DNA from: Icerya purchasi
Lineage: Eukaryota; Arthropoda; Insecta; Hemiptera; Monophlebidae
DNA: 64,000 nucleotides
Assembly (NCBI GenBank): GCA_039619475.1
Contig: CM077116.1
Span: 371,952,294 to 372,016,293, forward strand
Reading direction: 5' to 3'
The notes beneath the pieces are model-generated. The model did no database searches. It was not told the origin of the DNA and saw nothing but the letters and a program-made list of their open reading frames with translations. The position numbers and the translations under genes are program-made. Positions 47,011-59,860 of the stretch are shown piece by piece. Numbering within the stretch: the first letter of the stretch is position 1; each line of letters begins with the position of its first letter.

Positions 47011-48355
47011 GTAGTTTAATAAAAAATGGTTTTTATCTATTATCGAATTATCCGAACACATGATCAAACTATATATTATTAATCGTAATAGAAAAATTAA
47101 AAGAATCATTAATTTATATAACGTCACGCATCCAAGATCAAAGTTCGACGCTAAAAACTGTTAAAAGTACATTTGACGAAATCATAATGGAAAAGTATCG
47201 ATATTTTATGTTTTATTACGATTGTACGCTACGATTAATAACTCTAGTCGGTGTTTCGAGTTTATTTCAGGTTATTTTTCGCTTTACATAATAACATGCG
47301 ATAGTAAAACATAATTTTAAAGTGTAACTATTATATTCGTAAAAATTTAGATTGTTTTTTTTTTTTTTTGCTCTTTTTATCAATTTATACTTGTATGTTT
47401 TAATTCCGATATAATTCATTTCATTCTAATAATTTTATAAATTACGTTTTAATCTGAAATTAAGTTAACACCGCGTATTTGTACTGGTCTCTCCGTCGGT
47501 CGCTTTATTTTTATTTCAATCGCGAATATATCTCTCGTGTTTTTTAATATTCGATATCATTACGCGATGCTTTTAGAAAACAAATTTTGTTCCACCTTAA
47601 CGTCAATCTCGGAAACGTACCATTTAGTTTATGGCGTAATTGATATATGTGGTGGTGATTTCGCAGCTAACTGAGGTGGAAAACAGGGATTTTGAACAAC
47701 TTGTAGGAGATTGATAATATAACGCCGAGGACAAGACAACTAGAACAGGCGAAACACCTACGACCCTCTGTTTATTGGTACAATAAAGTGAACAGGAATG
47801 CGTCGTGCTGTCATTTGACTGTGTCGTAAATAATAATAAAAAAAAAACAAAAAAAAAACAAACTATTTGTCACGTTTTTAACAGCAACTATTATTCTCCG
47901 CGCACTTTTATTTACAAAGAGTGATTGGCCGACATCCTGGAATAAAAAGGTGTTGAAAACAGTCCCGATTTTTACAACTGATTTCTCCCGAGGAGGGAAT
48001 AAAACATTTTTATTCGACTTTATTAATGGTGGAGTTTGCGGTTTTAACGTGACGTATAAATAATTTTTTAGTCTACAAATGAGTCGCCGATTTTCTTTTT
48101 CCACAATGACCGAAACAGAATACGTACTAAAAACATATTTTGACGTTTGATATATAACGCGTATCATCAACGTGTAATACTAGGTGACACTTTCTAGTGG
48201 AAATAAAAGCGACGGAGGAATTTAATTATGGAATAAAAGTGATGTAAACTCAGGTATCTGCCATATTCATATAGTGAAAAACGATATTCAGGATAAAATC
48301 GGTGAAATGCTTCTTTCTCATTATTATGTACTTTTTCGATGTTTATATCATTTTA
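47010..48355. other. AT-rich stretch without recognised gene
   Basis: A 119-codon minus frame (47811-48170) has no recognised domain. No RNA gene or terminus is seen. Confidence 0.5.
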
Positions 48356-48357
48356 CT

Positions 48358-48378
48358 TATTATATATATATATATATA

Positions 48379-48434
<56 letters not shown>
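48358..48434. repeat. long (TA)n array
   Basis: About 38 TA units with one GTG interruption. A TIR element is inserted at its right edge and the array resumes at 48988-49007. Confidence 0.95.
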
Positions 48435-48437
<3 letters not shown>

Positions 48438-48986
48438 CGGCGGATCCACACCAAAAAAAAACCAAAGCGTCTATGAAAAAATTTGTTATAATAGAGAAAC
48501 TTAATTTATACTATAAAAGATTTGTATAAATGTTATATACCTATGGATTTAATTATATAAGTAATATTTAATATTGTTTTCTAGTAACCCTATTAATGTT
48601 ACGTTTTTATTTAATTTTTAGTTTGTAATGTAAATGAAAATAGTAGTTCAATGAGAAATATATATATATATTTAAACTCGCTCAAGAACAAAGAGAATTC
48701 GGATCGGATTACTAACAAAAACAAAAAAAGAAGTAAAGTCTAATAAAAATGCTATGTTTCTTACTATTCAAATTAGTTAGAATTTTATAATTTTTTTATT
48801 TTTTACCTGAAAATAAAACAAAATTTAAACCGAATTGTAATAATTATGTATTTTTAAAATTCTAAAGAGGTCGTTATTTGATTTTCTTTACAAAACAACG
48901 TATTTCTCAAATCTACTATCTACTGTAGAAGATATTACGTAATTATATAATCCCCTCCCTCCAATTTTTCTTTGGATCCGCCCTTG
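48435..48986. mobile_element. TIR element with CAGnGGCGGATCC-type ends, 552 bp
   Basis: The left end is CAGCGGCGGATCC and the reverse complement of the right end is CAAGGGCGGATCC, matching at 11 of 13 positions. Both flanks are TA repeat, so a target duplication cannot be measured. CAG-type termini with GGCGGATCC suggest the hAT superfamily by analogy with the other two MITEs here, but this is inferred. The interior is AT-rich, includes a TA tract at 48659-48671, and encodes no transposase. Confidence 0.65.
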
Positions 48987-49009
48987 CTATATATATATAT
49001 ATATATAAA

Positions 49010-49507
49010 CAACCTACTGGAGTTCTTACAAGGTTTTCCAACTATAATTACCGGCAATATTTAAGTAATGTTGTAACATGGAGTAATAATAGATCATTAA
49101 CTGCTAGTAAAAAAAAAAAAGAAAAAGAAAAAAAAAAGAGAGAAAAAAAACTATATAATATTTACGCCGTGTAGTAAGAACGTTTTAATAATGTTACAAA
49201 GCGGGAAAAAATTACAAAAAAAAAAGAAAAAACCCTAAAGAATATTACCATTTAACGTACAAAAAAACACAATCGATAACGCTTTTTGACTAATTCATTA
49301 CGAAAATTTTAGTTCTTATTCGTATTCAGTTGGCAACATTTTTCCTTTCTACGACAACCCGAATACTCCTAAATTATCTTTTTATATTATTTCAAGTTTA
49401 AACGCATCGGCTTAATTAATTAGAAAACCTGAAAAAACTCACAAAAATAATTCCTACCGTCGAAATTAGTTTCGGCACAAAAATAGAGAAAGAAATTAGT
49501 TACCGCC
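49010..49507. other. A-rich stretch without recognised gene
   Basis: Purine-rich A/G tracts at 49108-49150 and 49200-49235. Nothing else is seen. Confidence 0.5.
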
Positions 49508-49595
49508 GGCCCAGAGAAATCTGGTAAAAGTAAACCATCGGAAAAGGAAAAAGGAGCTGCATCCTGTCCGATATTCATCAGCTGACTTAATAGGA
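49508..49595 (+). mobile_element. SINE fragment, copy 4 (5'-truncated, diverged)
   Basis: CCAGAGAAATCTGGTAAAAG, then a GGAAAAGG / GGAGCTG part, CCGATATTCATCAG and TTAATAGG align in order with the body of the other SINE copies (CCAGAGAAATCTGGGAAAG, GGAACTGGCCCC, CAGTATTCTCATCAGAC, CATTAGG). The tRNA-like head is missing, so this is an old partial copy. Confidence 0.55.
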
Positions 49596-49599
49596 AAAG

Positions 49600-50760
49600 G
49601 ATATTTTTAACAATCCATGAAATTTTATGGTCAATCTTTTAAGAAAGAATTACGTTTCACTTTCATTCATAAGGTTCATATTAAACGTGCACATTATTAC
49701 AATAATTAGGAGAAAAAACAAGAAAATAAAAAACTTCCGCAGTATTCGAAACTATTTTAAGCATTGCGAAATGTTCAGTCCACAAATAAAAGAAAAACAA
49801 AAAAAAACAAAAAAAACGAGTATATCGAGCAATAATCCGAATCTATATATGTATATAATTAGGCAAAGACAAGGCAGTTACGTACAATTTTCTTCTCTGT
49901 TTATTAATCGATTTTCCTTTTTTTTTTTTTGTTTAGTAGCTATTGACGGATCTTTAGTGTTATCAGTAAAGAAATTTTGGAAACAGTGACTTTTTTTCGT
50001 CTTATTTAAATAAAAAGTTAATACGAAAAAAAAAATGAAAAAAAGAAATCGCTACAGTCAGTAAATCTGTTCTTATTAAAATGTTTTAATTTTTCTTAAT
50101 AATCATCATCATTATTGGCTATTTACATTGTCCTAAAGTTGTCATTTAATATCAATAAATGAGGGTTTCTAAATTGTGATTTACCGTTATTTTATTGAGT
50201 TTATTTTTTATTCAATTAAAATGGAACTGAACTATTTTGTATTGTATATAAAAGTGTATGTTTTCCGATCATACAATAAACGAATGTATGAGAGTAGAAA
50301 AGAAAAAATTTGGAAATATGCAAATTCATGTACATATTTTTTTCAAATTTTTAATAATAATTATGGTCGAACAACACTAGTAATAACTCTGGGGCTAAGT
50401 GATGAAATCTAAAGTTAGGAAAAAATTATACCTTTTTTTTTTTTTTTTTTTTTTTTTTTGTGTTAATTAAGAAAAAAGCTGCCTTCACATTTGACTGTGG
50501 TGGTAATTCGGAAATTATAAATACCGTCGTCCTGGGGAGAGTATGTCAGTATGTTACCTAATGATGCGAACAGATAGTATACGTTAGTTGAGCTTCGGTA
50601 TGCGCAAGAATAGACGGCGAGTATCCTCCGAAAGTTCGCAGTCAAAATAAGGGTGGACGATTCGACACCTGTATTCTTGCCATCAATTATAGATTACAGA
50701 TCGGATAAGACTGATTGTGAGTGAACTGCGTGTTCTAGTAAGTAGTGCATTGAAAACGGA
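49600..50760. other. AT-rich stretch without recognised gene
   Basis: A 120-codon plus frame at 49627-49989 is lysine-rich and ends in a phenylalanine run; there is no domain. A 29-base T-run lies near 50432-50459. Confidence 0.5.
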
Positions 50761-52140
50761 AAATCGGTTTAATATGTCCTCGTTCGAAGCGTGATTATTT
50801 CTGGCAATTGCTCATCCCCGCGATCTAAGAGTATAAATATGGCGCGCGGTCGGTCAGGATGGCGAAATGTAATATTTCCTTCGGTGGAAATTTTACAGAT
50901 GCGATGATTTTGGCAAAGCGTGGATCTAAAAAAATTGCGTTAAACTAGACGCTACGAGCACAGGACTTCAGAAATATAGTTCGTACGCCAAAAGCGTGTG
51001 GGGGGGCGCTTATCAGCATAGAGCGGTTTCTGCTCAACCCCCTCCAAACGGTTGAAAACCCCTCTACTCTACCGGAGCTTCCGTCACCGTTTGTCCGATT
51101 TTCGCGTTTAACTTTGCTCAAATCATGCACTCGATCGACCTCAGCGCCGAATTGTAGCGATTCTGTCGGACATGGCAACAACGAAGGGACCACAGCTGAT
51201 TAGAACGAAATTAATCTCGGAAGAAGAAAGAATGTAGGCGGCGGCGCTAATTATCGACCGCAACGCTGAAAGTTTGTTTACTTAGCGTTGCCGATGTTAT
51301 AATTCGATTTGTCCAGGGATCGATGAACTTGCGAGAGAAGTACGAAAGATTAGTCTGTGGTAGGAGACGAGCCGAGAAAAAAGTGGCGGGGGCAGGAGAA
51401 ACAATAAAACGCGAAATGAGAAAACGGAGAAGAAACGGAGCTCGGGTTGGTAGCGAGACAAAAGATGAGAAGACCCTTTGTTTACGTTATCGGAACGAAC
51501 GGTCGTTGTCGTTATTAACGATCGTGACTGTGGGCGCCAATCTCTTTATCTGCGCGCAACGATGCTGTTGGCGTGTGCTGCGCATGCACATTAATAAATG
51601 GCGCGCCGCGATCCAGAATGCGTAATAATAATCTGCCTCCGAAGATAGATGCGACTAAACGTAGCGCGGCTACCGGAGCGCCGATCCGCGGTTCGATCTT
51701 TCGATCTGGATAGGATTCTGCGGCCGTGGCATCGAGCGCCGTAGCGGTTTGCCTATGTGGCCCACTTGAAAAGGTTAGCGCCAACCGAACAAGACCACCT
51801 AGGGGCCACGGACCGGGGCAGCAGCAGCCGGTAATTCGTTCGCGATTCTGAAATATGTAAACAATGGCGAGCAGCTAAGCACGCTAACATTTCAGTTCGG
51901 GGGCGCGTAACCGGAGTGCACGAGAAAAAAATGTATCGCCGCCGGCTTGCACAATAAGTGCGTGCCACAGATTGAATTGTTCTTTCGCTTTATTGTCTCT
52001 CATTAGCAAATTCAGTCTGTTTCATTGTTCCACCTAACACTCCGGCGGCCTAATTAATGCCGTAACAACCCGTGTCTACCGAAGCAGCAGCTAGAAGCCA
52101 TTCGAATCGCGATAAAAGCCCTTAGTTGTCTTTAGCCTTC
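50760..52140. other. GC/CpG-rich block, possible gene 5' region
   Basis: This is the longest G+C-rich interval of the window. It holds a TATA candidate at 50832, G- and C-rich tracts, and several overlapping open frames on both strands (50945-51193 minus, 51323-51625 plus, 51515-51784 minus), which points to composition rather than coding. The part 51960-52110 contains homeobox-like TAATTA and ATTAGCAAATT strings. Promoter or enhancer DNA is plausible. No exon is identified. Confidence 0.3.
50832..50861 (+). promoter_or_regulatory. possible TATA box with initiator
   Basis: TATAAATA (50832-50839) is followed by GGTCAGGATGG, with a TCAG initiator-like core at 50854 and an ATG at 50859. The ATG opens a frame of only about 30 codons. 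Spacing is somewhat short for a TATA-initiator pair. Confidence 0.2.
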
Positions 52141-53350
52141 CGATTATCGAGAGCTTTCTCATTACGGTAACGTCTTTCCTTTTTTTTCTTTCTTAAACCC
52201 AGCAGGTATTGGACAGCTTCAAAAATTTACTCTGTAATCTGTTAACGATTTTCTGTTGACTTTTTCTTTTCATGCCTCGAATTAACCAGAGGTTCGATCG
52301 TCAAAGAATTACTGATACCTTTAAAATTGCCCTCGGCATTTATATAGTATCGGCATACATTTTCTTTCAATACTCGCGCCGCACAAGCAAGATAAAAAGT
52401 ATGAGAGTTGAAGAAATCTTGTCAGAATTAACGAAGGTACTTTTAAAGCGGAATTTGCAAAGGTATACCGATAAAAATCATATTTAAAAGAGGTTAGTTA
52501 TATTTTGTTGTTTTTTTTTCCCGGTTTAATGGTCTGGTTTTAATCATTTCGCCAATTTAATTTTATTTCGGTAATATTTAATTGCGACAAAGATGTCGCA
52601 AAGTGCTAAAGCTCACCGAAAGGCTCAGAAACAATTGAAAACGGAACAGTTCCACTGTATAAGTGCCTTATTTCGTTTGTTTCCGGGGATTTGTCGTATT
52701 TCGATATTCGCATGTTCTACAGTGACGCAATTTTCGGACTTCTCTTTATTAGTTACTCGTTTTGAGTTTAAATATCAAGGCAATAGTTAACATTTGGTAA
52801 TTTTTCGTTTTTTTTTTTGAAGTTTTCATATTATTACGAATTTCCTATTAAAAAACCTGGCGTTTTGATTTATCTATTTACACCCGCAATATCATTCTCC
52901 TGGGTCTGCCACTGAAATATTACAAGGTTTCGCGCATGTCGCGTGTATCGTCCTCAGCAAGTCCGAACAGTTTTTAAGATTGTTGGATATTCCGGTCGAA
53001 TCCATTAAATATTTTGTTTTTTTTTTCTTTTTTTGGCCTGAATGTAATGTAGTTTTCGCTGACATCCAAAAAGCTCTGATTGTTCAATTCTGTTTGTATG
53101 GCGAAAAACAACAATCTACCAGTTTTGTCTCTCATAGCGATTTTCCATTTTCGTCTTTAAAATAAATAAAAGTACCGAGAACGAATGAGGGTGAGGGGGG
53201 GGGGGCTTCTATACATTTTCTGCAAAGTGTGTTTTGGTTAATTTTGGTCTATTTTGACTTTTTCTTATTCTGGCTCAGTATTTCGACCAGTTGCACTTGC
53301 ACCTGATTTAAATAATCGACATTTTTTCACTAGTTGATTTCTAGTTTCAA

Positions 53351-53397
<47 letters not shown>

Positions 53398-53960
53398 GGA
53401 AAACATATCCGCAGTCTTTATCTAATGATAGACATAAACAGTTTTTTTGAACTGCAATATTTTTCATATAAGATTCTTCTTTTACAATAGGATATTCGTA
53501 GAGAATAATATTCAGCACCTGTTTGTTGAGTGGTTTCATCCTGGGTAGGTGATCCTAAGAAACAAAAAAATTTTCCGACTACTAAACATTAATGTTCCCA
53601 ATAACAACATTGTTCATTCGGGAAGTAGTAAAACTAAAATGTAATTTAGTAGCCAGATATGGAATATTCGTCTACTGATTTATTTCTGTCGAATGTGCCT
53701 GAAGAGGGGAAGAAAAAATGTGTGCGCCTAACAGAAATCTGTATGGCACGGAAATGTAACACTTTCATAACCGATCAAAACTGTGCGGTAACTGGTAAAG
53801 AATACAAAAAAGTCGCTATATCATGAAAATTAAGGGTATTCGGGCAAAAAAGAAAGTTTTTATCCAAGAAAACGTTGAAAATCTATCGCAAAATTTATGA
53901 ATTCCCAGTATTTTCAAGCTAAAAGTTTATCCGTACAAAAATTGTTTCCTCATACACAAT
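52140..53960. other. stretch without recognised gene
   Basis: It contains an (ATT)n array at 53350-53396 and a G-run near 53196-53204. No coding feature is recognised. Confidence 0.5.
53350..53396. repeat. (ATT)n microsatellite
   Basis: About 15 ATT units. Confidence 0.95.
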
Positions 53961-53969
53961 TTTAACTAC

Positions 53970-54229
53970 TTTGAGTGGGTGAGTTCCGTACCCTTGAAGG
54001 GCGTCGGGATTGTGAAGTTAAGGTTCACAATGTACTAAGCCCAACGGCACTAATGAGAGTAGGAGGGTCAGTTCCTTTCTACTTGGGATCCGCCTTTACT
54101 TTCTCAGATTTCTCTGGTACCCGATTATTTCAGACTGGGTAAGCTTTTGGATCCGGGACGAGACAAGTCTCAAACCCGTGACCTCCGACTTGGTAGCCAA
54201 ACACCTTAACCACTAGGCTACCACGCTGC
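53970..54229 (-). mobile_element. tRNA-derived SINE, copy 3, with target duplication
   Basis: This is the full-length minus-strand counterpart of copy 2, about 252 bp of shared sequence (53979-54230) from GAGTTCCGTACCC to CTACCACGCTGC. The A box reads TAGCCTAGTGGTTAAG and the B box GGTTTGAGAC on the minus strand. It is flanked by a direct 9-bp duplication TTTAACTAC at 53961-53969 and 54230-54238, which shows the insertion boundaries and indicates LINE-mediated retrotransposition. Confidence 0.9.
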
Positions 54230-54239
54230 TTTAACTACG

Positions 54240-57200
54240 TTAGAATGCGAGAAAATAAAAGAAAACAAAAAAATGATGTTTTTTTTTTTTATTTATTATT
54301 ATTATTATTTTTTTTTAGTTCGGAGCAGCTCGTATTTTAATAATACAACTGAAAAGGAAGAGAACATTTAAAAACAATTCTACACTATTCGCTTCTCTCC
54401 TTTAAATTTCTCCCATTCTTTGCTGATGACATCCTACTATTTTCTCCTTTATCCGATATTGTAGCTGTCCCTTACTACACCGGATCATTCCTATTAATTT
54501 ACCTTTCTATCTCTCCTTTCAAATATTCTTTTGTTTTTACGCTTTGTCCTCATGATCATCCGATGCGGTCCATCTTTAAATAATACGCCTCTTTCTCGCG
54601 TTAATTATGCCAGCCGCCGTTTCCCCTAACAGTCGACTGACATTTTTCGAACATATTAAATATCTGTCCTCTTCCGCTATTACCAGGCTAAACTTACGGC
54701 AAGCTCATCGGGTGGTGATGTTTACATTTTGATTTCCACGTATATAATTGTTCCAAATTCGATTATGGTTGTTTTATCCATGGTTGCGCAAATCCCATTT
54801 GTCTAAATTAGCATATATAAAGTTCTTAACTTTCGGCTCTTAATGCTCTGCAATTCTAGTAATTGTTGCGGAATCCAATGTCGCTACCGAATCGAAATTT
54901 AACCGACGTCTTTGAAAAAAGAAAAAAAAAAACCCACAATTATCGCTCGAATAGCAACACGGTAGGAGGGAGCGAAACACAAAAGACTTTATAAACCACC
55001 ATAATGTTACGGAACAAAATGATTCCAGAAATTCAGCTAAGCAGATAAGCGATCGTTCCGAGAAGAAAAATTAAGGTGGAATCTTTTTTTCAATGGACGG
55101 ATGGGGCTCAGTTGATAGAGCTTGAAAATAGTCGAAGAAAATAAGCGATTAGGGGAAAACAACGGGACGTAGGATAGACGAGGAAGGTACACAAAAGGAC
55201 AATTCTAAAAGTCTCCGGGAATCACCGAAGGTGGGAAGGCCAATTTCCTCTGATGTTATATAACAAACGACGTAGGATAATGAAATGCAAAATGTATCAG
55301 AATATCGAGAAAAAAGCAAAATTCTAGTCACGTACAAAAAGGCAGATAAACAAAGCCGTAGGCGCGATAACATTGTAAATGCAATTGGCAACAGTGTAGC
55401 AGTGAATACGGCCGAGCGACCATTCCAAAAATGAAAAAAGTTATATTTCGGGTGAATGACCTGGACGCTAATTCGATTCTTTCTCTCTTCCACTTTTCCT
55501 GGGTAAAATTAAAAGTGACTTTCATTCGCTTCCATTTAATTTCTGGTCGGGATATTGTGGAAGATGCGAAAAACCCGAATTCGGACGCAAGTTTATCCAG
55601 CCGCAGGCTCCTAAAATACACGATCGGGCGATTAATTTTCAATCGGATACGATCTCGCCAATTTTTTTATCAGTAGTTTTTTCAGTTACGTTTGGTTATT
55701 CTCTGTTCGTCGCTTAACCGTTTCTAATTAAAAGTTCGGCTAATAACTCATCCGGCGTGTAAGTCCATTAAAAACGTCGTGAAAATCCAAAAAATCGTAG
55801 GTAAAATTTTTAAAGCCTTTCGGGAATTTCCTCAAGTGCGCAACGCATTCGATTAAAATGAGGTAACATTAAAAAAGTCTTACTCTATACAAGCATTTGA
55901 AACAAACATTAAATATTCGGGAGATAATAAGGAAAAGTATTTACCATATAAATATTCGAATAAACGACGTACATTTGCTTGTCAGCAGTCTTGTTCATTA
56001 AATTCAATATCGAACGTGAATAGAAATATATTAAAACAACGACCCCCCCTTTTCGTATTTTACGAACTATTCGCGGAGATTAACTGATAAATTTCGGTAT
56101 TACGAATTACGTCGGAGTTGTAATTTAATAATACCTCTGCTCGAGTTTGCTTATTAATTTTGGCTAAATGGCATAAGCCAAAAAAAAAAAAGGAAATCGA
56201 ATTATACTTAATAACAGAAACGGAAAATCTCCTTTAATTCCCCTATCGGTTTCTGTAATATTTCACGAAAAATCGGTGTCCCGTCGTCGCACTCTCGGAT
56301 GTACCGCTTTACAAAAACAATAAAATAAATAAAATAAATAAATGAATAAACCGGAACTACGAAAATTAAAAAATGATTATTTCACGTTATTTTTTCTCCG
56401 GAAAATCGGGCAGCCTAAGGTCGATTTGTAATGTTTTCGATTGGCCGTTGGTTGATTTCGCATTACTCGTAAGTAAATCTATCCAGTCGATGCGTGCGAG
56501 AAATTTCGATCGAATTGCCTACGTTTTCTAGTACTCCTGGCAAGTAATATTATTCTCGATCCGGGTTTTAAACGACTTCTGGCAATTGCAAATTTTATTC
56601 GAATGATTTCCACACCATATCGAAACTAAAATTGTAATTGTCCATTTTCTGTGTATCGATATCAATTAGTATGAAAAGAATTGAATAATAATTTACAAAA
56701 TGATATAAAACATGTTTCGGATTCACATACTCCTTTTGATTTAATTCGTAAATTATTAAATTTTCTGCGCCCATTTTTAATTTATACTATAATATTTATC
56801 TGTCGAAATAGTCAATATGCGAAAATGGTAAAAAGTGTGAAACGGTATAAATTCACTTCTAGAATGCGTGCGACACTTGATAAAATATTGCACGGTAAAT
56901 ACGTATTACTGCAAGAATGCGACTGACGTTGATTTCAGCCTTTGAGAGCCTACAAAATAGTAAAATGAAATCGAGCGAATAATAATAATCCGCAGGCAAA
57001 CACTGCCCCGTGTGATGATCGATGCTGTTTCATTCGTGCGAGTATAGTTCATTTTCAGTTTTCGTTGTCGTTCGATTTTTAGGTAAGTTCAGCAATGAAA
57101 AATTCCGCTTTCAATTTAAAAAAAAAAAAAAATAGAATTCCAGTTTTTTTTTTGTTTTAATTATACGAATTATGTAATATATTTGGGAGGGGAATGAGTA

Positions 57201-57700
57201 GGAATTTAAATTGCAGCGATGAACGATTTTACGCGTTTCCGGAACCGGTTAAACATGTATAAATTGCAAACGTTATTTCTCGCGTGAATATTATCGGTAA
57301 GAATCAGTAGAAAATATTGAACTAAAACAAAAGGTACTATTATTTTTGTACAAAAATTCGTAATGGTAAACATTTTTAAGCTACTTTAGAAACAACGTCC
57401 GCGCGTATTTAGTGCAATTCTGTCTTTGAAAAAAAGTTATTACGTATAAGCTGCAGCATAAAAACCAAAAAGAAGATCTCTAAATCAGACCGAACATTTT
57501 CCCGAGTTAAATCAAATCTCACGATTACGATGAACGAAAGACCCACGATAGTTTGTAAACAAAGTGTGACCCAATTAAAATAGGAGGTTGCACACATCTT
57601 TGGCTGAAATAAAAGGCATTTTTAGATAATACAGAAGCGAGGGTTTTTTGTTTTTTTTTGGACTCTTTTTATGGAAATGTGAACCCGTGTTTGTTTTTGA
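54240..57700. other. stretch without recognised gene
   Basis: No domain is recognised in the frames at 55149-55676 (both strands open over moderately GC-rich DNA) or 56681-56926. An A-box-like string at 55108-55128 lacks a B box (see rejected list). Confidence 0.5.
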
Positions 57701-57715
57701 TGATTTTCAAGTAAA

Positions 57716-58108
57716 ATGAAATACGCGCCAATTGGCAGAGCTCTTCCTAGCCGTGTGCTGTTTTTTTTTATTCTTTATTTTTATTTTAATTTTAATTTAT
57801 TTATTTACTTATTTTTTGTCGGTTACGCTAAGGGACCAATCAAGGCGCGGGTGCTAGGGTTCGATTCGATTAGAAGATACCGGAAGTTTTATCGTTGGCA
57901 ATTGTTATTACTCTGCTCTTCTATAATTGCGTTTATTCTTAACGAGTCTTATCTTTCGTTAAATGTTCTTTCTTCCTGGGCCGTTCTGTTTTATGTATTC
58001 CGTCCTTTGAAATCGAGACTTCCTGCTTCTTATTGCGATTCTATTGTTTCTCTTTGCTTTCTCCGTCAGTGTTGTTCTTGTTTTTCTCATAAGACGCGTA
58101 TGTATTAA
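57716..58108 (+). other. 130-codon open frame, unassigned
   Basis: The frame has a hydrophobic N-terminal part made largely by T-rich DNA, followed by a stretch of more balanced composition (GYAKGPIKARVLGFDSIRRY onward) with cysteine- and serine-rich codons near the end. I recognise no family, and there is no neighbouring element to explain it. Chance is the default explanation. Confidence 0.15.
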
Positions 58109-58109
58109 T

Positions 58110-59030
58110 TTTTGGTTAGCCTTTTTGTTTTTTTTCCTAGTTCAACTCAATAAATAAAAACTATCTCATTCTACGCGCTAATAGTACGCGCCTATAAAAG
58201 AGCTACGAACCGTTTGTTAACCGAAAAAAAGACGCACGATACATATTTAAAAATGTATTTTCCTATAACACGCTGGCATTTAAAGATATAAATATCGATT
58301 TATCGTAGTATTAATCACTGCGCTTTAAAGATATCACTAAAATATTATTATATTTTATAAGATTCTTCTTCGAAATATCTTGTAAAGACGGTAGCGTTAT
58401 TAATTATTTGTATATAAGAACTGTATTACTATTATTATCATCATTATTAATAATAATTATTATTATTATCATTTTCCAAGGCTTATAGGAAAATTCGAAA
58501 CATTTTTTTTGCTGGTTTTGTGTTGGCCTGTGTATTGTTACTTTGTACCTTGCTACACGTGCAATTTGCATATTAGCAGGATTATCCTATGTAGTTTTTT
58601 TATTTTTTATTTTTATTTTATTTATTCATGTATTTCTTTAGTTGTCATTTCTAATTTATTTAAGTTGTATTACTATGGCTATTTGTTTATTTTCTATTAT
58701 TTCTGCTAAAATTGTAACATTTTAATGAGATGAATAAATAAATGATTTGATTTGATCATTATTATTACCACTAGATGCTAGTGTATATGTTATTATAATT
58801 CGACGTACACGTTATATACATAAATACGCCAGATAGAGGGGTATCTTTATATTTAATGATTACGGGAGTAAAAGTCGATGATCCTGGCAGGCTACTCAGA
58901 TTTTTCATTTGATTTTTCTTCAATACTACCAGTTAAGTCATATACTATGCCCCTTCATATCGTCGCTACATAACTCTGCAACGATAAGAGATAAAAATTG
59001 ACTGAATAGCTGTTATGAGGAGCGGATTGT
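58110..59030. other. AT-rich stretch, possible LINE 3' end at 58700-58758
   Basis: ATTTTAATGAGATGAATAAA leads into TGATTTGATTTGATC, similar to the GATTT-repeat termini at 36.38 and 44.79 kb. Upstream T-rich DNA has no readable polymerase. The rest holds (ATT)n-like tracts. Confidence 0.3.
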
Positions 59031-59860
59031 TCTATCCTGGAAAGCATATGAATATGCGTATGAGGTTTTTCTTATTCGTTGATTGCTTCTTTTTTTTCGT
59101 TCCTTTCCTGTAAGCACACGATTTCGTAATGCCGAACCAACAACCAACATTAGTTTCCAAAAGAAGCTCGCAAACACGTACTAGGGGCGCTGGTGTGGCA
59201 GATGCAATACTGCTGCAAGAGCGGAAAAAAGCGAAAATCAACGCGATATTTAGCACGGCGTGCATAATATGTAAATTAATATGCGAGAAATTTACGAATA
59301 GATAAATATGTACAGAGAGCTCTACATAATAATCTTGATACGTTGCTACAGATTTCCTCCGATCCGGCCGGCTTCAGCAACGCTCTACATATCGCGTCAC
59401 ATGCGTTTAGAAAAGTTAGAAAGAAAGAAAATTAAAGCGAACCGAGGATGGACTGGCAGAGTTAAAACGCAAACGGAACGCGCTCGCCATATAAGGTAAT
59501 TCACGAAATGTGTAAAACAAGAATGTCGTGATACCCCGGTAATGGCGGATACTGCGCGTAATCTATACCGGAGCGTACATTGTTGCCCGGAATTTTTTAC
59601 GAATTTTAAACGAACCATCAGCACGAGTGAAATGTTAATTTTTTAGCCTTTCAGAAAAACAACGATCGCGAACGTTCGTCGGCCAGGGCATTTTAACGTG
59701 CAGCAGGCCATTTATGTAAAAATGAAAGTGAAAACTGTTCGTGTGTCGCGTCGAATAATCGCGATTTCGCAAGGTGTAAAAGCAATTTTACATACGGCTC
59801 CTCCTCTTCGAGTATCATTCGACGGAGCGAAAATGCGATAAATTTAACGAACAACCGAAA
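59030..59860. other. slightly GC-richer stretch, unassigned
   Basis: Composition is more balanced and frames are open on both strands (59032-59265 minus, 59397-59624 minus), with no recognised motif. Confidence 0.35.

Noticed and set aside
55104..55170. Possible tRNA gene (GGGGCTCAGTTGATAGAGC resembles a Pol III A box)
   Set aside because: No B box (GGTTCRANNC) and no foldable anticodon or T arm in the next 80 bases.
57716..57880. SINE or tRNA from GGCAGAGCTC plus GGGTTCGATTC
   Set aside because: The two box-like strings are about 125 bases apart with a T-rich stretch between, too far for a tRNA-type promoter, and no second copy is seen.
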